Assembly (NCBI GenBank): GCA_946570335.1
Contig: CAMNYG010000098.1
Location: 1-5,876 of the forward strand
Origin: an uncultured Dietzia sp.
GTDB lineage: Bacteria; Actinomycetota; Actinomycetes; Mycobacteriales; Mycobacteriaceae
Length of the DNA: 5,876 nt
Direction: 5' to 3'
Part shown: in pieces, positions 1 to 5,379 of the stretch
Layout: every line of letters begins with the position of its first letter
Position numbering within the stretch: the first letter of the stretch is position 1
Program-made: the position numbers and the translations under genes
The notes under the pieces: generated by a model
Database searches by the model: none
What the model saw: only the letters and a program-made list of their open reading frames with translations
Told to the model about the DNA's origin: nothing

Positions 1-1187
1 TTCGTGGCCGCCGTGTCCGGGGCCGCGCCACCCTCGGATTCCGGGACCATGTCGAACACGCCGGGCTTGGGCTTCGGCGCGCGGCCGGTCTCCTCGTCCG
101 GCAGGGTCGATGCCCCCTTCGCCGCGGCCTCGGCCATGGCGACCGAGCGGGCGATCTCCGGATCGGTGGAGGTGTCGAACCACTCGTCGGGTGCGGACGG
201 GAGGTCCGCGTCCGTGTCGACCTCGGACGGCTCGTAGCGGAACACGCCGTCGTCGTCCTTCTTGGCGACCGCCTTGACGAAGTTCTCGAGCGAATCGCCG
301 AACTGCGACGGGATCATCCACATCGTGGCGGCGTCACCCTTGGCCATCTCCGGCAGATTCTGCACGTACTGGTAGGCCAGCATCTCCGGGGTCGGCTTGG
401 AGGACTTGACCGCGGCGTTGACCCGGGCGATCGCGGCGGCCTGGCCCTCGGCGACGAGGTAGCGGGCGGCACGCTCACCCTGGGCGCGCAGCATGCGGGA
501 CTGTCGATCGGCCTCGGCCGCGAGGATGGCGGCCTGCTTGTTGCCCTCGGCGTCCAGGATCGCGGCCTGCTTGGCGCCCTGGGCGGTGGTGATCGCGGCC
601 TCACGCTGGCCCTCGGCGGTGAGGATCGTGGCGCGCTTCTCGCGATCCGCACGCATCTGCTTCTCCATCGAGTCCTGGATGGAGGGCGGCGGATCGATCG
701 AGCGCAGCTCGACCCGGGCCACGCGCAGTCCCCATCGGCCGGTCTCGGAGTCGAGAACCCCGCGCAGCTGCTTGTTGATCATGTCGCGGCTGGTCAGCGT
801 CTGCTCGAGCGTCAGGCCGCCCACGACGTTACGCAGCGTGGTGGTGGCGAGCTGCTCCACCGCGATGATGTAGTTGTTGATCTCGTACACGGCCGACTTG
901 GGGTCGGTCACCTGGAAGTACACCACCGTGTCGATACTCAGCGTGAGGTTGTCCTCGGTGATCATGGACTGCGGCGGGAAGGTGACCACGCGCTCGCGCA
1001 GGTCGACTTTGGCCCGTACCCGGTCGATGAACGGGATGATCAACGTCAGCTGCCCGCTCGCGGTGCGCTGATAGCGGCCGAGCCGTTCGATGACGGCCGC
1101 CTCGGCCTGGGGGATGAGCTTCACCGAGCTCGCCACCACCGAGGCGATCAAAATGACTATGACGGCGAGAAAGACCAAGCCACCCAT
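1..1187 (-). CDS. SPFH/Band 7 (stomatin-prohibitin, paraslipin/QmcA-like) membrane protein, 3' end outside window
   Basis: SPFH proteins form large membrane-anchored oligomers that organise microdomains and associate with membrane proteases or partner NfeD proteins. The ATG at 1187 follows a strong Shine-Dalgarno GGAGG (1193-1197). 395 codons are visible with no stop before the edge. Residues 3-22 form one N-terminal hydrophobic helix. The SPFH domain follows, with recognisable stretches LIPQAEAAVIERLGRY (24-39), FIDRVRAKVDLRERVV (53-68) and the ITEDN/DTVVYFQV region. Residues 188-253 are six consecutive 11-residue Ala/Glu-rich repeats, the coiled-coil zone. A Pro/Glu/Ala-rich tail contains a WF-x-TSTDPEIARSVA segment from about W336. 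These match M. tuberculosis Rv1488 (about 381 aa as I recall) nearly throughout, so this protein is slightly longer. It lies 54 nt downstream of nfeD on the same strand, the usual NfeD-SPFH operon. The family is certain; the cellular role is inferred. Confidence 0.95.
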   Translation of the reverse strand, partial: MGGLVFLAVIVILIASVVASSVKLIPQAEAAVIERLGRYQRTASGQLTLIIPFIDRVRAKVDLRERVVTFPPQSMITEDNLTLSIDTVVYFQVTDPKSAVYEINNYIIAVEQLATTTLRNVVGGLTLEQTLTSRDMINKQLRGVLDSETGRWGLRVARVELRSIDPPPSIQDSMEKQMRADREKRATILTAEGQREAAITTAQGAKQAAILDAEGNKQAAILAAEADRQSRMLRAQGERAARYLVAEGQAAAIARVNAAVKSSKPTPEMLAYQYVQNLPEMAKGDAATMWMIPSQFGDSLENFVKAVAKKDDDGVFRYEPSEVDTDADLPSAPDEWFDTSTDPEIARSVAMAEAAAKGASTLPDEETGRAPKPKPGVFDMVPESEGGAAPDTAAT

Positions 1188-1241
1188 TTTTTCCTCCGAT
1201 TTTCGTCGTGCGTGTCAGCTGTCTTCGGAGAGCACCGTGGC

Positions 1242-1676
1242 TCAGAGCCCGCGCACGACGATCGCCGTGGCTCCCTCGATCTCGTGCACGAGGACCTTCT
1301 CGCCTGCGGCGAACGTGTCTCCGTCGATGAGCGGCCGCGCCGTCCAGGTGTCCCCGGAGATCTCGACCAGGCCCCCCTCGGGCCCGATCGCCTCGACCAC
1401 GGTTCCGCTCCGCCCGGTCAGCGCCGCCGTGTTGGTGTCCTGCTCCGGCAGCGCCGCCAGTAGACGACTCCGCACGGCCGGGCGCACGGCCGCGAGCATG
1501 ATGACGGACACGAGGGCGAACGCCAGGGCCTGCCCCCAGATCGGTGCACCGAGGAAGGCCGCGCCCGAACCCCCCAGGGCGCCGGCGGCGAGCATGAGCA
1601 GGATCAGCTCGCCACCCGCCGCTTCTCCGGCGGCGAGCAGCACCGCTGCCCCGAGCCAGATCAGTCCTACGTGCAT
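1242..1676 (-). CDS. nfeD: Short NfeD-family membrane protein with C-terminal OB fold
   Basis: NfeD proteins are partners of SPFH/stomatin-type proteins; the short form is thought to assist assembly or function of the SPFH oligomer. The 144-aa product has three hydrophobic helices (about residues 3-19, 24-43 and 47-66) followed by a basic linker (R65-R71). A soluble beta-rich domain of about 60 residues follows (84-144), including LTGRSGTVVEAI, GDTWTARPL and the terminal EIEGATAIVV. This is the NfeD OB fold and resembles Rv1487. The N-terminal ClpP-like serine protease domain of long NfeD proteins is absent, so it should not be proteolytic itself. The ATG at 1676 has no Shine-Dalgarno sequence, but a TAGTCT hexamer ends 6 nt upstream, suggesting a leaderless start. 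It is first in an operon with the SPFH gene and divergent from the CDF transporter gene. Confidence 0.92.
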   Translation of the reverse strand: MHVGLIWLGAAVLLAAGEAAGGELILLMLAAGALGGSGAAFLGAPIWGQALAFALVSVIMLAAVRPAVRSRLLAALPEQDTNTAALTGRSGTVVEAIGPEGGLVEISGDTWTARPLIDGDTFAAGEKVLVHEIEGATAIVVRGL

Positions 1677-1682
1677 GCCACG

Positions 1683-1688
1683 AGACTA
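1683..1688 (-). promoter_or_regulatory. Candidate -10 element of a leaderless nfeD-SPFH operon promoter
   Basis: Read on the minus strand, TAGTCT is followed by 6 nt (CGTGGC) and then the nfeD ATG, so transcription would begin at or next to the start codon. No convincing -35 hexamer is visible 16-19 bp upstream, and no Shine-Dalgarno sequence is present. TANNNT -10 elements without a -35 are typical of actinobacterial leaderless promoters. Spacing and motif are seen; activity is inferred. Confidence 0.5.
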
Positions 1689-1752
1689 CCGACTACAGGT
1701 CCCCGGCAGTGGTGGCTCGATCGGACGGGAGGGGACGGGGCACGCATCGGAC

Positions 1753-1758
1753 TAAGCT
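1753..1758 (+). promoter_or_regulatory. Candidate -10 element of a leaderless CDF transporter promoter
   Basis: TAAGCT is followed by 7 nt and a GTG at 1766 that fits the family N-terminus. Transcription would start on or beside that GTG. It lies in the 89-bp divergent gap shared with nfeD, and the two -10 elements are 64 bp apart, facing outward. No operator palindrome or metal-regulator box was recognised between them. A leaderless start also leaves no room for a 5'-UTR riboswitch. Confidence 0.55.
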
Positions 1759-1765
1759 CGTCCGC

Positions 1766-2656
1766 GTGTCGACACTCAAGAAGTTCGCGTGGCTCTCGGT
1801 GGCCACGGCGGTCGCCACCATCGTGCTCAAGATGGCGGCCTGGTATGTCACCGGATCGGTCGGCCTGCTCTCCGATGCCGCCGAATCGGTGGTCAACCTC
1901 GTCGCCGCGCTCATCGCGGTGGGGGCGGTGACTGTCGCCGAGCGACCCGCCGACGACGACCACCAGTATGGACACTCCAAGGCCGAGTACTTCTCGGCGG
2001 GCGTCGAGGGCGCGATGATCTTCATCGCCGCAGCCTTCATCCTCGTGGTGAGTGTCGAGCGCATCATCAACCCGGCACCGCTGGAATCCATGGACGTCGG
2101 CCTCGCGATCTCGGTGGTCGCCGCGGTGATCAACGGGATCGTCGGGGCGGCGCTCGTCCGCGCCGGCACCACACACCGCTCGCCGACCCTCAAGGCGGAC
2201 GGCAAGCACCTCATCACCGACGTGATCACGTCCGTCGGCGTGGTGGTGGGCCTGACAATCGCGTGGCTCACCGGGTGGGAGATCCTCGACCCGCTGGTGG
2301 CTATCGGAGTGGGGCTGAACATCCTGTTCATCGGCTACAAGCTGGTGAAGGAATCCGGGATGGGGCTGATGGACGCCACCTTGCCGGAGGAGGACAACCG
2401 GGCGATCGAGGAGGTGCTGGATCGCCATCGCGAGCCGGGGCGCGTCGACTTCCACGAGTTGCGCACCCGTGAGTCGGGCAAGTGGCGCTTTGTCGAGTTC
2501 CACGCCCTGGTGCCGGGGGACTGGAGCGTCGATCGCGGGCACGACCTGGTGGAGACTGTCGAGCAGGAGATCCACGCGGTTCTGCCGAACTCCCACATCG
2601 CCAGCCATCTTGAGCCGATCGAGGACGAGCGCGCCTACAACGACGTCCACCTCTAG
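1766..2656 (+). CDS. Cation diffusion facilitator (CDF) family metal efflux transporter
   Basis: Predicted proton-coupled export of divalent metal (Zn/Fe/Mn/Co class) across the cytoplasmic membrane by a homodimer. The GTG at 1766 gives 296 aa. An in-frame ATG at 1709 would add a charged non-family leader, and the leaderless -10 at 1753 would then fall inside the gene. Six hydrophobic segments (roughly residues 8-28, 33-57, 80-100, 111-131, 149-169, 174-193) precede a cytoplasmic domain (about 205-287). Aligned with remembered E. coli YiiP: the TM5 pair H148/D152 equals H153/D157, the loop triad D63/H66/H70 equals D68/H71/H75, and H230/H246/H259/H281 equal the C-terminal zinc-site histidines. 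The TM2 positions of site A are E40 and N44 where YiiP has D45 and D49, so the substrate cannot be assigned. Transcribed alone or with the next gene. Confidence 0.93.
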   Translation: MSTLKKFAWLSVATAVATIVLKMAAWYVTGSVGLLSDAAESVVNLVAALIAVGAVTVAERPADDDHQYGHSKAEYFSAGVEGAMIFIAAAFILVVSVERIINPAPLESMDVGLAISVVAAVINGIVGAALVRAGTTHRSPTLKADGKHLITDVITSVGVVVGLTIAWLTGWEILDPLVAIGVGLNILFIGYKLVKESGMGLMDATLPEEDNRAIEEVLDRHREPGRVDFHELRTRESGKWRFVEFHALVPGDWSVDRGHDLVETVEQEIHAVLPNSHIASHLEPIEDERAYNDVHL

Positions 2657-2723
2657 ACATCACGCGAGTGGAATTCCGGCGCGGTCACCGGTCGAATCCG
2701 GGTGCGCCCACAGTTCCCGGTCG

Positions 2724-2729
2724 TATCCT
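2724..2729 (+). promoter_or_regulatory. Candidate -10 element of a leaderless promoter for the YjbR-like gene
   Basis: TATCCT is followed by 7 nt (CACCGGT) and GTG at 2737. It sits in the 80-bp gap after the CDF gene, so the YjbR-like gene can be transcribed independently. Upstream in the same gap, GGCGC (2678-2682) and GCGCC (2704-2708), with an inner ACC/GGT pairing, could form a bulged hairpin. This is too weak to call a terminator for the CDF gene. Confidence 0.5.
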
Positions 2730-2736
2730 CACCGGT

Positions 2737-3153
2737 GTGTCCCACCCGATCATGTTCGACGCCGACGATCCGCTTCTCGCACGGCTGAGGGCGATCTGCC
2801 TCGACCTGCCCGACGCCGCGGAGAAGATCTCGCACGGCCGGGTGGTCTGGTTCACGACCAAGGTGTTCGCCGTCTACGGCGGCAAGGTCAAGGGCGACCA
2901 CGCCGATCCGCTGCTCGACCGGGCCCTTCTCGTCCTCCCTGATCCCGCCGAGCGCATGGCACTGGACCGGGACGAGAGGTTCCACGTGCCCGCCTACTAC
3001 GGCCCGGCCGGGTGGCTGGCCCTGCCGCTGGACGTCGGCGACGTGGACTGGGACGAGGTGGCCGAGCTGGTCGAGTCCTCGTACCGCCAGACCGCCGGCG
3101 TCCGCCGGGTGGCCCGCCTCGACGCGGCTACCGGGGCAGCGCGGTCGCGATGA
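2737..3153 (+). CDS. MmcQ/YjbR-family (CyaY-like fold) protein
   Basis: The 138-aa product has the family hallmarks: the N-terminal helix LRAICLDLPDAAEKISHG (residues 17-34), a WFTTKVFAVYGG strand pair (38-49), a RFHVPAYYGPAGWLAL segment (81-96), and a closing helix DVDWDEVAELVESSYRQTA (102-120). Members are often annotated as DNA-binding because of the double-wing CyaY-like fold of E. coli YjbR, but the biochemical role of actinobacterial members is not established, and DNA binding here would be inference. The GTG at 2737 was chosen over the in-frame ATG at 2668 because TATCCT lies 7 nt before it and the added residues are not family-like. An ATG at 2752 is also possible. The last 26 bp overlap the convergent methyltransferase gene. 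Confidence 0.85.
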   Translation: MSHPIMFDADDPLLARLRAICLDLPDAAEKISHGRVVWFTTKVFAVYGGKVKGDHADPLLDRALLVLPDPAERMALDRDERFHVPAYYGPAGWLALPLDVGDVDWDEVAELVESSYRQTAGVRRVARLDAATGAARSR

Positions 3154-3739
3154 GACTGGCGTGCAGCCCCCCGGGGTGGGTGCGTTGCGCGGTGATCGCG
3201 AAGTCCGCCCCGGCGAGCACCTCGGCCATCGTCTCAACCGGCCAACGGTAGGCGCGGCTCCCGGGGTGGTCGAACGCCTCCAGGCGGGGACCGGCGAAGA
3301 ACGCGACGAGCATCGACCCGCCGTCGACGAGGATTCGCCGGAGCGTGGTCGCCGCTTCCGGCATCTCCTCGGGACGGAGGTGGATGAGCGAGTACCAGGC
3401 CAGAATGCCCGACCACAATGGCGAGTCGCCGGTGTCAGCGGTCTCGGCGAGATCGGCGATCGAGGCTTGACGGAACGCGACCGCAGGGTGGGCCCGTCGG
3501 GCGATGTCGACCAACTCAGCCACGGGCTCGAGTCCCTCGATGCTGTACCCCAGCGTTGCGAGGTGACCGGCCCACCGCCCAGTGCCCGAGCCCACGTCCA
3601 GGATCGGCCCCCGGACGGTGCCGGCCCAGTGCTCGATCACCGCACGATCAGGATCGGCCGAGGAGACGACTGTGCCCAGCATGTCGGCGATTTCGGAAGC
3701 GCGTGATCCGTACGCGGTCAGTACTTCGTCAGTCGCCAC
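3128..3739 (-). CDS. Class I SAM-dependent methyltransferase (small-molecule type)
   Basis: The 203-aa Rossmann-fold methyltransferase should be cytosolic; the substrate is unknown. Motif I is ILDVGSGTGRW (residues 46-56), with E71 ending beta-2 (SIEGLEP), the usual ribose-binding acidic residue. An AFRQASIADL stretch (88-97) with D96 fits adenine contact. The beta-4/post-I region is ILAWYSLIHLRPEEM (112-126), followed by LVDGGSMLVAFFAG (beta-5), typical of the Methyltransf_11/25 group. The GTG at 3739 starts 4 nt after the hydrolase stop codon, which suggests an operon. A TACGGT hexamer ending 6 nt before the GTG also allows a separate leaderless transcript. The frame is open upstream to an ATG at 4084, but that part lies within the hydrolase gene in another frame and encodes Arg/Ser-rich, non-family sequence. 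The gene overlaps the YjbR-like gene tail to tail. Confidence 0.88.
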   Translation of the reverse strand: MATDEVLTAYGSRASEIADMLGTVVSSADPDRAVIEHWAGTVRGPILDVGSGTGRWAGHLATLGYSIEGLEPVAELVDIARRAHPAVAFRQASIADLAETADTGDSPLWSGILAWYSLIHLRPEEMPEAATTLRRILVDGGSMLVAFFAGPRLEAFDHPGSRAYRWPVETMAEVLAGADFAITAQRTHPGGLHASLIATALPR

Positions 3740-3743
3740 GGGG

Positions 3744-4754
3744 TCACCGTATCTCCGCAGCCTGAGACCTCGCCACCCGCAGGCCTGCCGTCCGCCCTGA
3801 CCGCCCGTAGTAACTGCGACCCGCCAGATTCTGTTGGTGCCAGTATCCGCGCACCAGCAGTGGCAGATCCGGAATCCAGAAGCCGTCTCCCATCGGGGTG
3901 ACGCTCCCGCGGGCGCCGAGCTCGACATCCGCAGAGACGATGCCGGGCCCCTCCGTGGTCCGCCTGGAGGCCAGGACGGTGCCGTCCGGGTCGACGATCT
4001 GCGTGGCCCCCACGAACTCGGTCTCGTACGGGACCGAGAGATCCGAGCCCGGCGCCAGCAGGAAGTCCGACCGGATCGATCCACAGTGTGAGGCCTGGAG
4101 AACCGGGACCCCCAGCCGCCGGGCGAACTCCGCGGGCGCGTTCTCCGACAGGGCGCGGTTGCGCCGGGCGACCGGAGCCAGCGCGCGCGAGGCGAGCCCG
4201 CCCCAGTTGCTCGGCACGGTCCACCAGTGCGTGCCCGTCATCGCGAGGTCGATCCGCCCCTGCAGCCTCCGCACGGTCTGGTTGCGGATGAGCTCCCAGC
4301 AGCTCGCGGCCCCCACCCCGCCGAGCGCGGTGTCGAACGCGCCGTCGTCGTGGCCTTCGGTGTAGAAACAGTTCTCCCACATCGTCGGCAGGTCCTTGTC
4401 ATGAGTGTGGACGCGACCATCGGGTTCGACCAGGTGATAGCGGTTGTAGACCTCGTCGTCGTCGGCGATCAACATCGACCCGCCGATCGTCGCGCCGTAT
4501 CGCGCGGCCAACCGTCGGAACATCTCCACCGCCGCGTTCTCGCGCGGCAGCACCGCCGCGTGGACATCGGCGCGCATCGGCACCGGCGAGGTGCAGAACT
4601 CGGGCACCGCTATGACCTTCGCGCCGCGCTCACCGGCCTCGACGATCATCGCCTCCAGGCGTTCCAGCGTGAGATCGACCCGTCCGGGCACGCCCTCCAA
4701 CTGAATCGCGGCGGCGTGCACGCGGCGGGGCGGGGAGTCGACGTGGTCCGGCAT
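3744..4754 (-). CDS. Nitrilase-superfamily carbon-nitrogen hydrolase
   Basis: Cytosolic hydrolase of nonpeptide C-N bonds (amide, carbamoyl or nitrile substrates); the substrate cannot be predicted. The 336-aa product begins with the typical first strand VHAAAIQLEG (residues 12-21). The Glu-Lys-Cys triad is visible: E52 in VIAVPEFC, K120 in HTHDKDLP, C152 in AASCWELIR. E127 in MWENCFYTEG is a candidate for the supporting second glutamate. A DPDGTVLASR strand and a GIVSADVEL strand lie near the C-terminus, as in family members. About 45 extra residues follow (FWIPDLPLLVRGYWH onward), longer than the minimal domain. The ATG at 4754 has a good Shine-Dalgarno sequence AGGAG (4760-4764) with 5-nt spacing. 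The downstream methyltransferase begins 4 nt after the stop. Transcription probably starts in the divergent gap at 4755-4890. Confidence 0.92.
   Translation of the reverse strand: MPDHVDSPPRRVHAAAIQLEGVPGRVDLTLERLEAMIVEAGERGAKVIAVPEFCTSPVPMRADVHAAVLPRENAAVEMFRRLAARYGATIGGSMLIADDDEVYNRYHLVEPDGRVHTHDKDLPTMWENCFYTEGHDDGAFDTALGGVGAASCWELIRNQTVRRLQGRIDLAMTGTHWWTVPSNWGGLASRALAPVARRNRALSENAPAEFARRLGVPVLQASHCGSIRSDFLLAPGSDLSVPYETEFVGATQIVDPDGTVLASRRTTEGPGIVSADVELGARGSVTPMGDGFWIPDLPLLVRGYWHQQNLAGRSYYGRSGRTAGLRVARSQAAEIR
3746..3751 (-). promoter_or_regulatory. Candidate internal leaderless -10 element for the methyltransferase gene
   Basis: Read on the minus strand, TACGGT is followed by GACCCC (6 nt) and the GTG at 3739. 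The hexamer shares its last T with the hydrolase TGA stop, so it lies within the last codons of the upstream gene. It could give the methyltransferase its own transcript. Read-through from the hydrolase promoter is equally consistent with the 4-nt gap. Confidence 0.35.
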
Positions 4755-4819
4755 GGAGTCTCCTGGTAGGCGGTGAACGGGATTTAAGGCCGCGCGCCCA
4801 TCGATCAGACCACGTCACC

Positions 4820-4825
4820 TAGGAT
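4820..4825 (+). promoter_or_regulatory. Possible -10 element for the four-helix membrane protein gene
   Basis: TAGGAT fits the actinobacterial TANNNT -10 and would start transcription near 4832, giving a leader of about 59 nt that contains the Shine-Dalgarno sequence. No matching -35 is visible around 4796-4803. It faces the candidate minus-strand -10 at 4829-4834, only 3 bp away. Confidence 0.25.
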
Positions 4826-4828
4826 CGC

Positions 4829-4855
4829 AGTCTACAAACCCCCACGCTTTGTCAG
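4829..4855 (-). promoter_or_regulatory. Possible promoter for the hydrolase-methyltransferase operon
   Basis: Minus strand: CTGACA (4850-4855) and TAGACT (4829-4834) are separated by 15 bp, shorter than the usual 17. They would give a start near 4822 and a leader of about 68 nt before the hydrolase ATG. The hexamers resemble -35/-10 consensus, but the spacing makes this a weak call. The remainder of the 136-bp intergenic region holds no ORF, repeat or recognised operator. Confidence 0.25.
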
Positions 4856-4890
4856 GCGGATTGTTCTTGACCCTCCCTCGGAAGGACCCC

Positions 4891-5319
4891 ATGGAACTCG
4901 GAATCGACACCCGGCTGACCCTGCTCGCCGCCGGGTTGATCTTCCTGCTGGCGCTCGTGCTCGGCGTGTGGAAGTACCGGCAGATGGCGACCAGCCCGCA
5001 GCACTTCGCGCACCCCTACGTCGACATCGCGCACCGGGCGTCGCTGCTGTACTCGTTCGCCACGCTGCTCATCGCGGCGTTCGTGGAGCTGAGCAGTTGG
5101 CCGACGTGGGTGAACCTCGCGGCCGCCGGGGTGCTGGTGTTCTTCTTCCTCGTGGCCATCGGGGCCTACATCGTCCACGGCGCGAAGCAGGACACGACCA
5201 ATCAGTTCGAGAACCCCACGGCGTCGCTGCACATCGGCATGTGGGCGCTCGTCGTGGGCGAGATCGGTGGATTCGCGGTGCTGCTGGCCGGGTTCATCGC
5301 CGGGCAGTTCTTCGGCTAG
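4891..5319 (+). CDS. Unrecognised four-helix integral membrane protein, His-rich at helix boundaries
   Basis: I do not recognise this family. The 142-aa product shows four hydrophobic segments: about residues 9-28, 47-67, 73-96 and 114-138. The loop between helices 1 and 2 holds a striking AHPYVDIAHRASLLYSF segment (H38, H41, D45, H48). H96 closes helix 3, H114 opens helix 4, and E124 is buried in helix 4. Clustered His/Asp/Glu at membrane boundaries could bind a metal or haem, but that is speculation. There is no cleavable signal peptide; helix 1 is an anchor. The ATG at 4891 was chosen over the in-frame ATG at 4849 because GGAAGGA (4880-4886) sits 4 nt upstream and the hydrophobic protein begins there. 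It stands alone after a 136-bp divergent gap. Coding is well supported by hydrophobicity pattern and GC3; function is unknown. Confidence 0.82.
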   Translation: MELGIDTRLTLLAAGLIFLLALVLGVWKYRQMATSPQHFAHPYVDIAHRASLLYSFATLLIAAFVELSSWPTWVNLAAAGVLVFFFLVAIGAYIVHGAKQDTTNQFENPTASLHIGMWALVVGEIGGFAVLLAGFIAGQFFG

Positions 5320-5327
5320 CCGACCGG

Positions 5328-5344
5328 GCCGCGACCGTCGTGGC
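5328..5344 (+). terminator. Possible short hairpin after the four-helix membrane protein gene
   Basis: GCCGCG (5328-5333) can pair with CGTGGC (5339-5344), 6 bp including one G-U, around a 5-nt loop, beginning 9 nt after the stop codon. There is no U tract, which is common in high-GC actinobacteria. This makes it indistinguishable from chance GC-rich pairing. Confidence 0.2.
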
Positions 5345-5367
5345 ATCGCGGGTGGGCCGCCGGCCGC

Positions 5368-5373
5368 TACGCT
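5368..5373 (+). promoter_or_regulatory. Candidate -10 element of a leaderless promoter for the DUF4190-like gene
   Basis: TACGCT is followed by GGCGGC (6 nt) and the ATG at 5380. No Shine-Dalgarno sequence precedes this ATG apart from GGCGG, and no clear -35 is seen. The arrangement repeats that of four other genes in the window. Confidence 0.5.
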
Positions 5374-5379
5374 GGCGGC

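Noticed and set aside
314..1071. Several open frames of 65-126 codons over the SPFH gene
   Set aside because: All are out of frame with the clearly homologous SPFH protein and are dominated by Arg/Ser/Pro.
1090..1755. A 221-codon plus-strand open frame across the SPFH start, nfeD and the divergent gap
   Set aside because: It is Ala/Ser/Pro-rich low complexity, antisense to nfeD and crosses both promoters; no start signal or homology pattern.
1677..1765. A metal-responsive riboswitch or operator upstream of the CDF gene
   Set aside because: The 89-bp gap has no convincing palindrome or structured leader, and both flanking genes appear leaderless.
1667..2650. A 327-codon open frame on the minus strand opposite the CDF gene, and a second 212-codon one
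   Set aside because: The encoded proteins are His/Asp/Arg or Thr/Ser-rich with no family features; they are antisense shadows of a well-supported CDF gene in high-GC DNA.
4227..4769. A 180-codon plus-strand open frame opposite the nitrilase-superfamily gene
   Set aside because: Arg/His/Val-rich shadow without a ribosome-binding site; the opposite strand encodes an intact catalytic triad.
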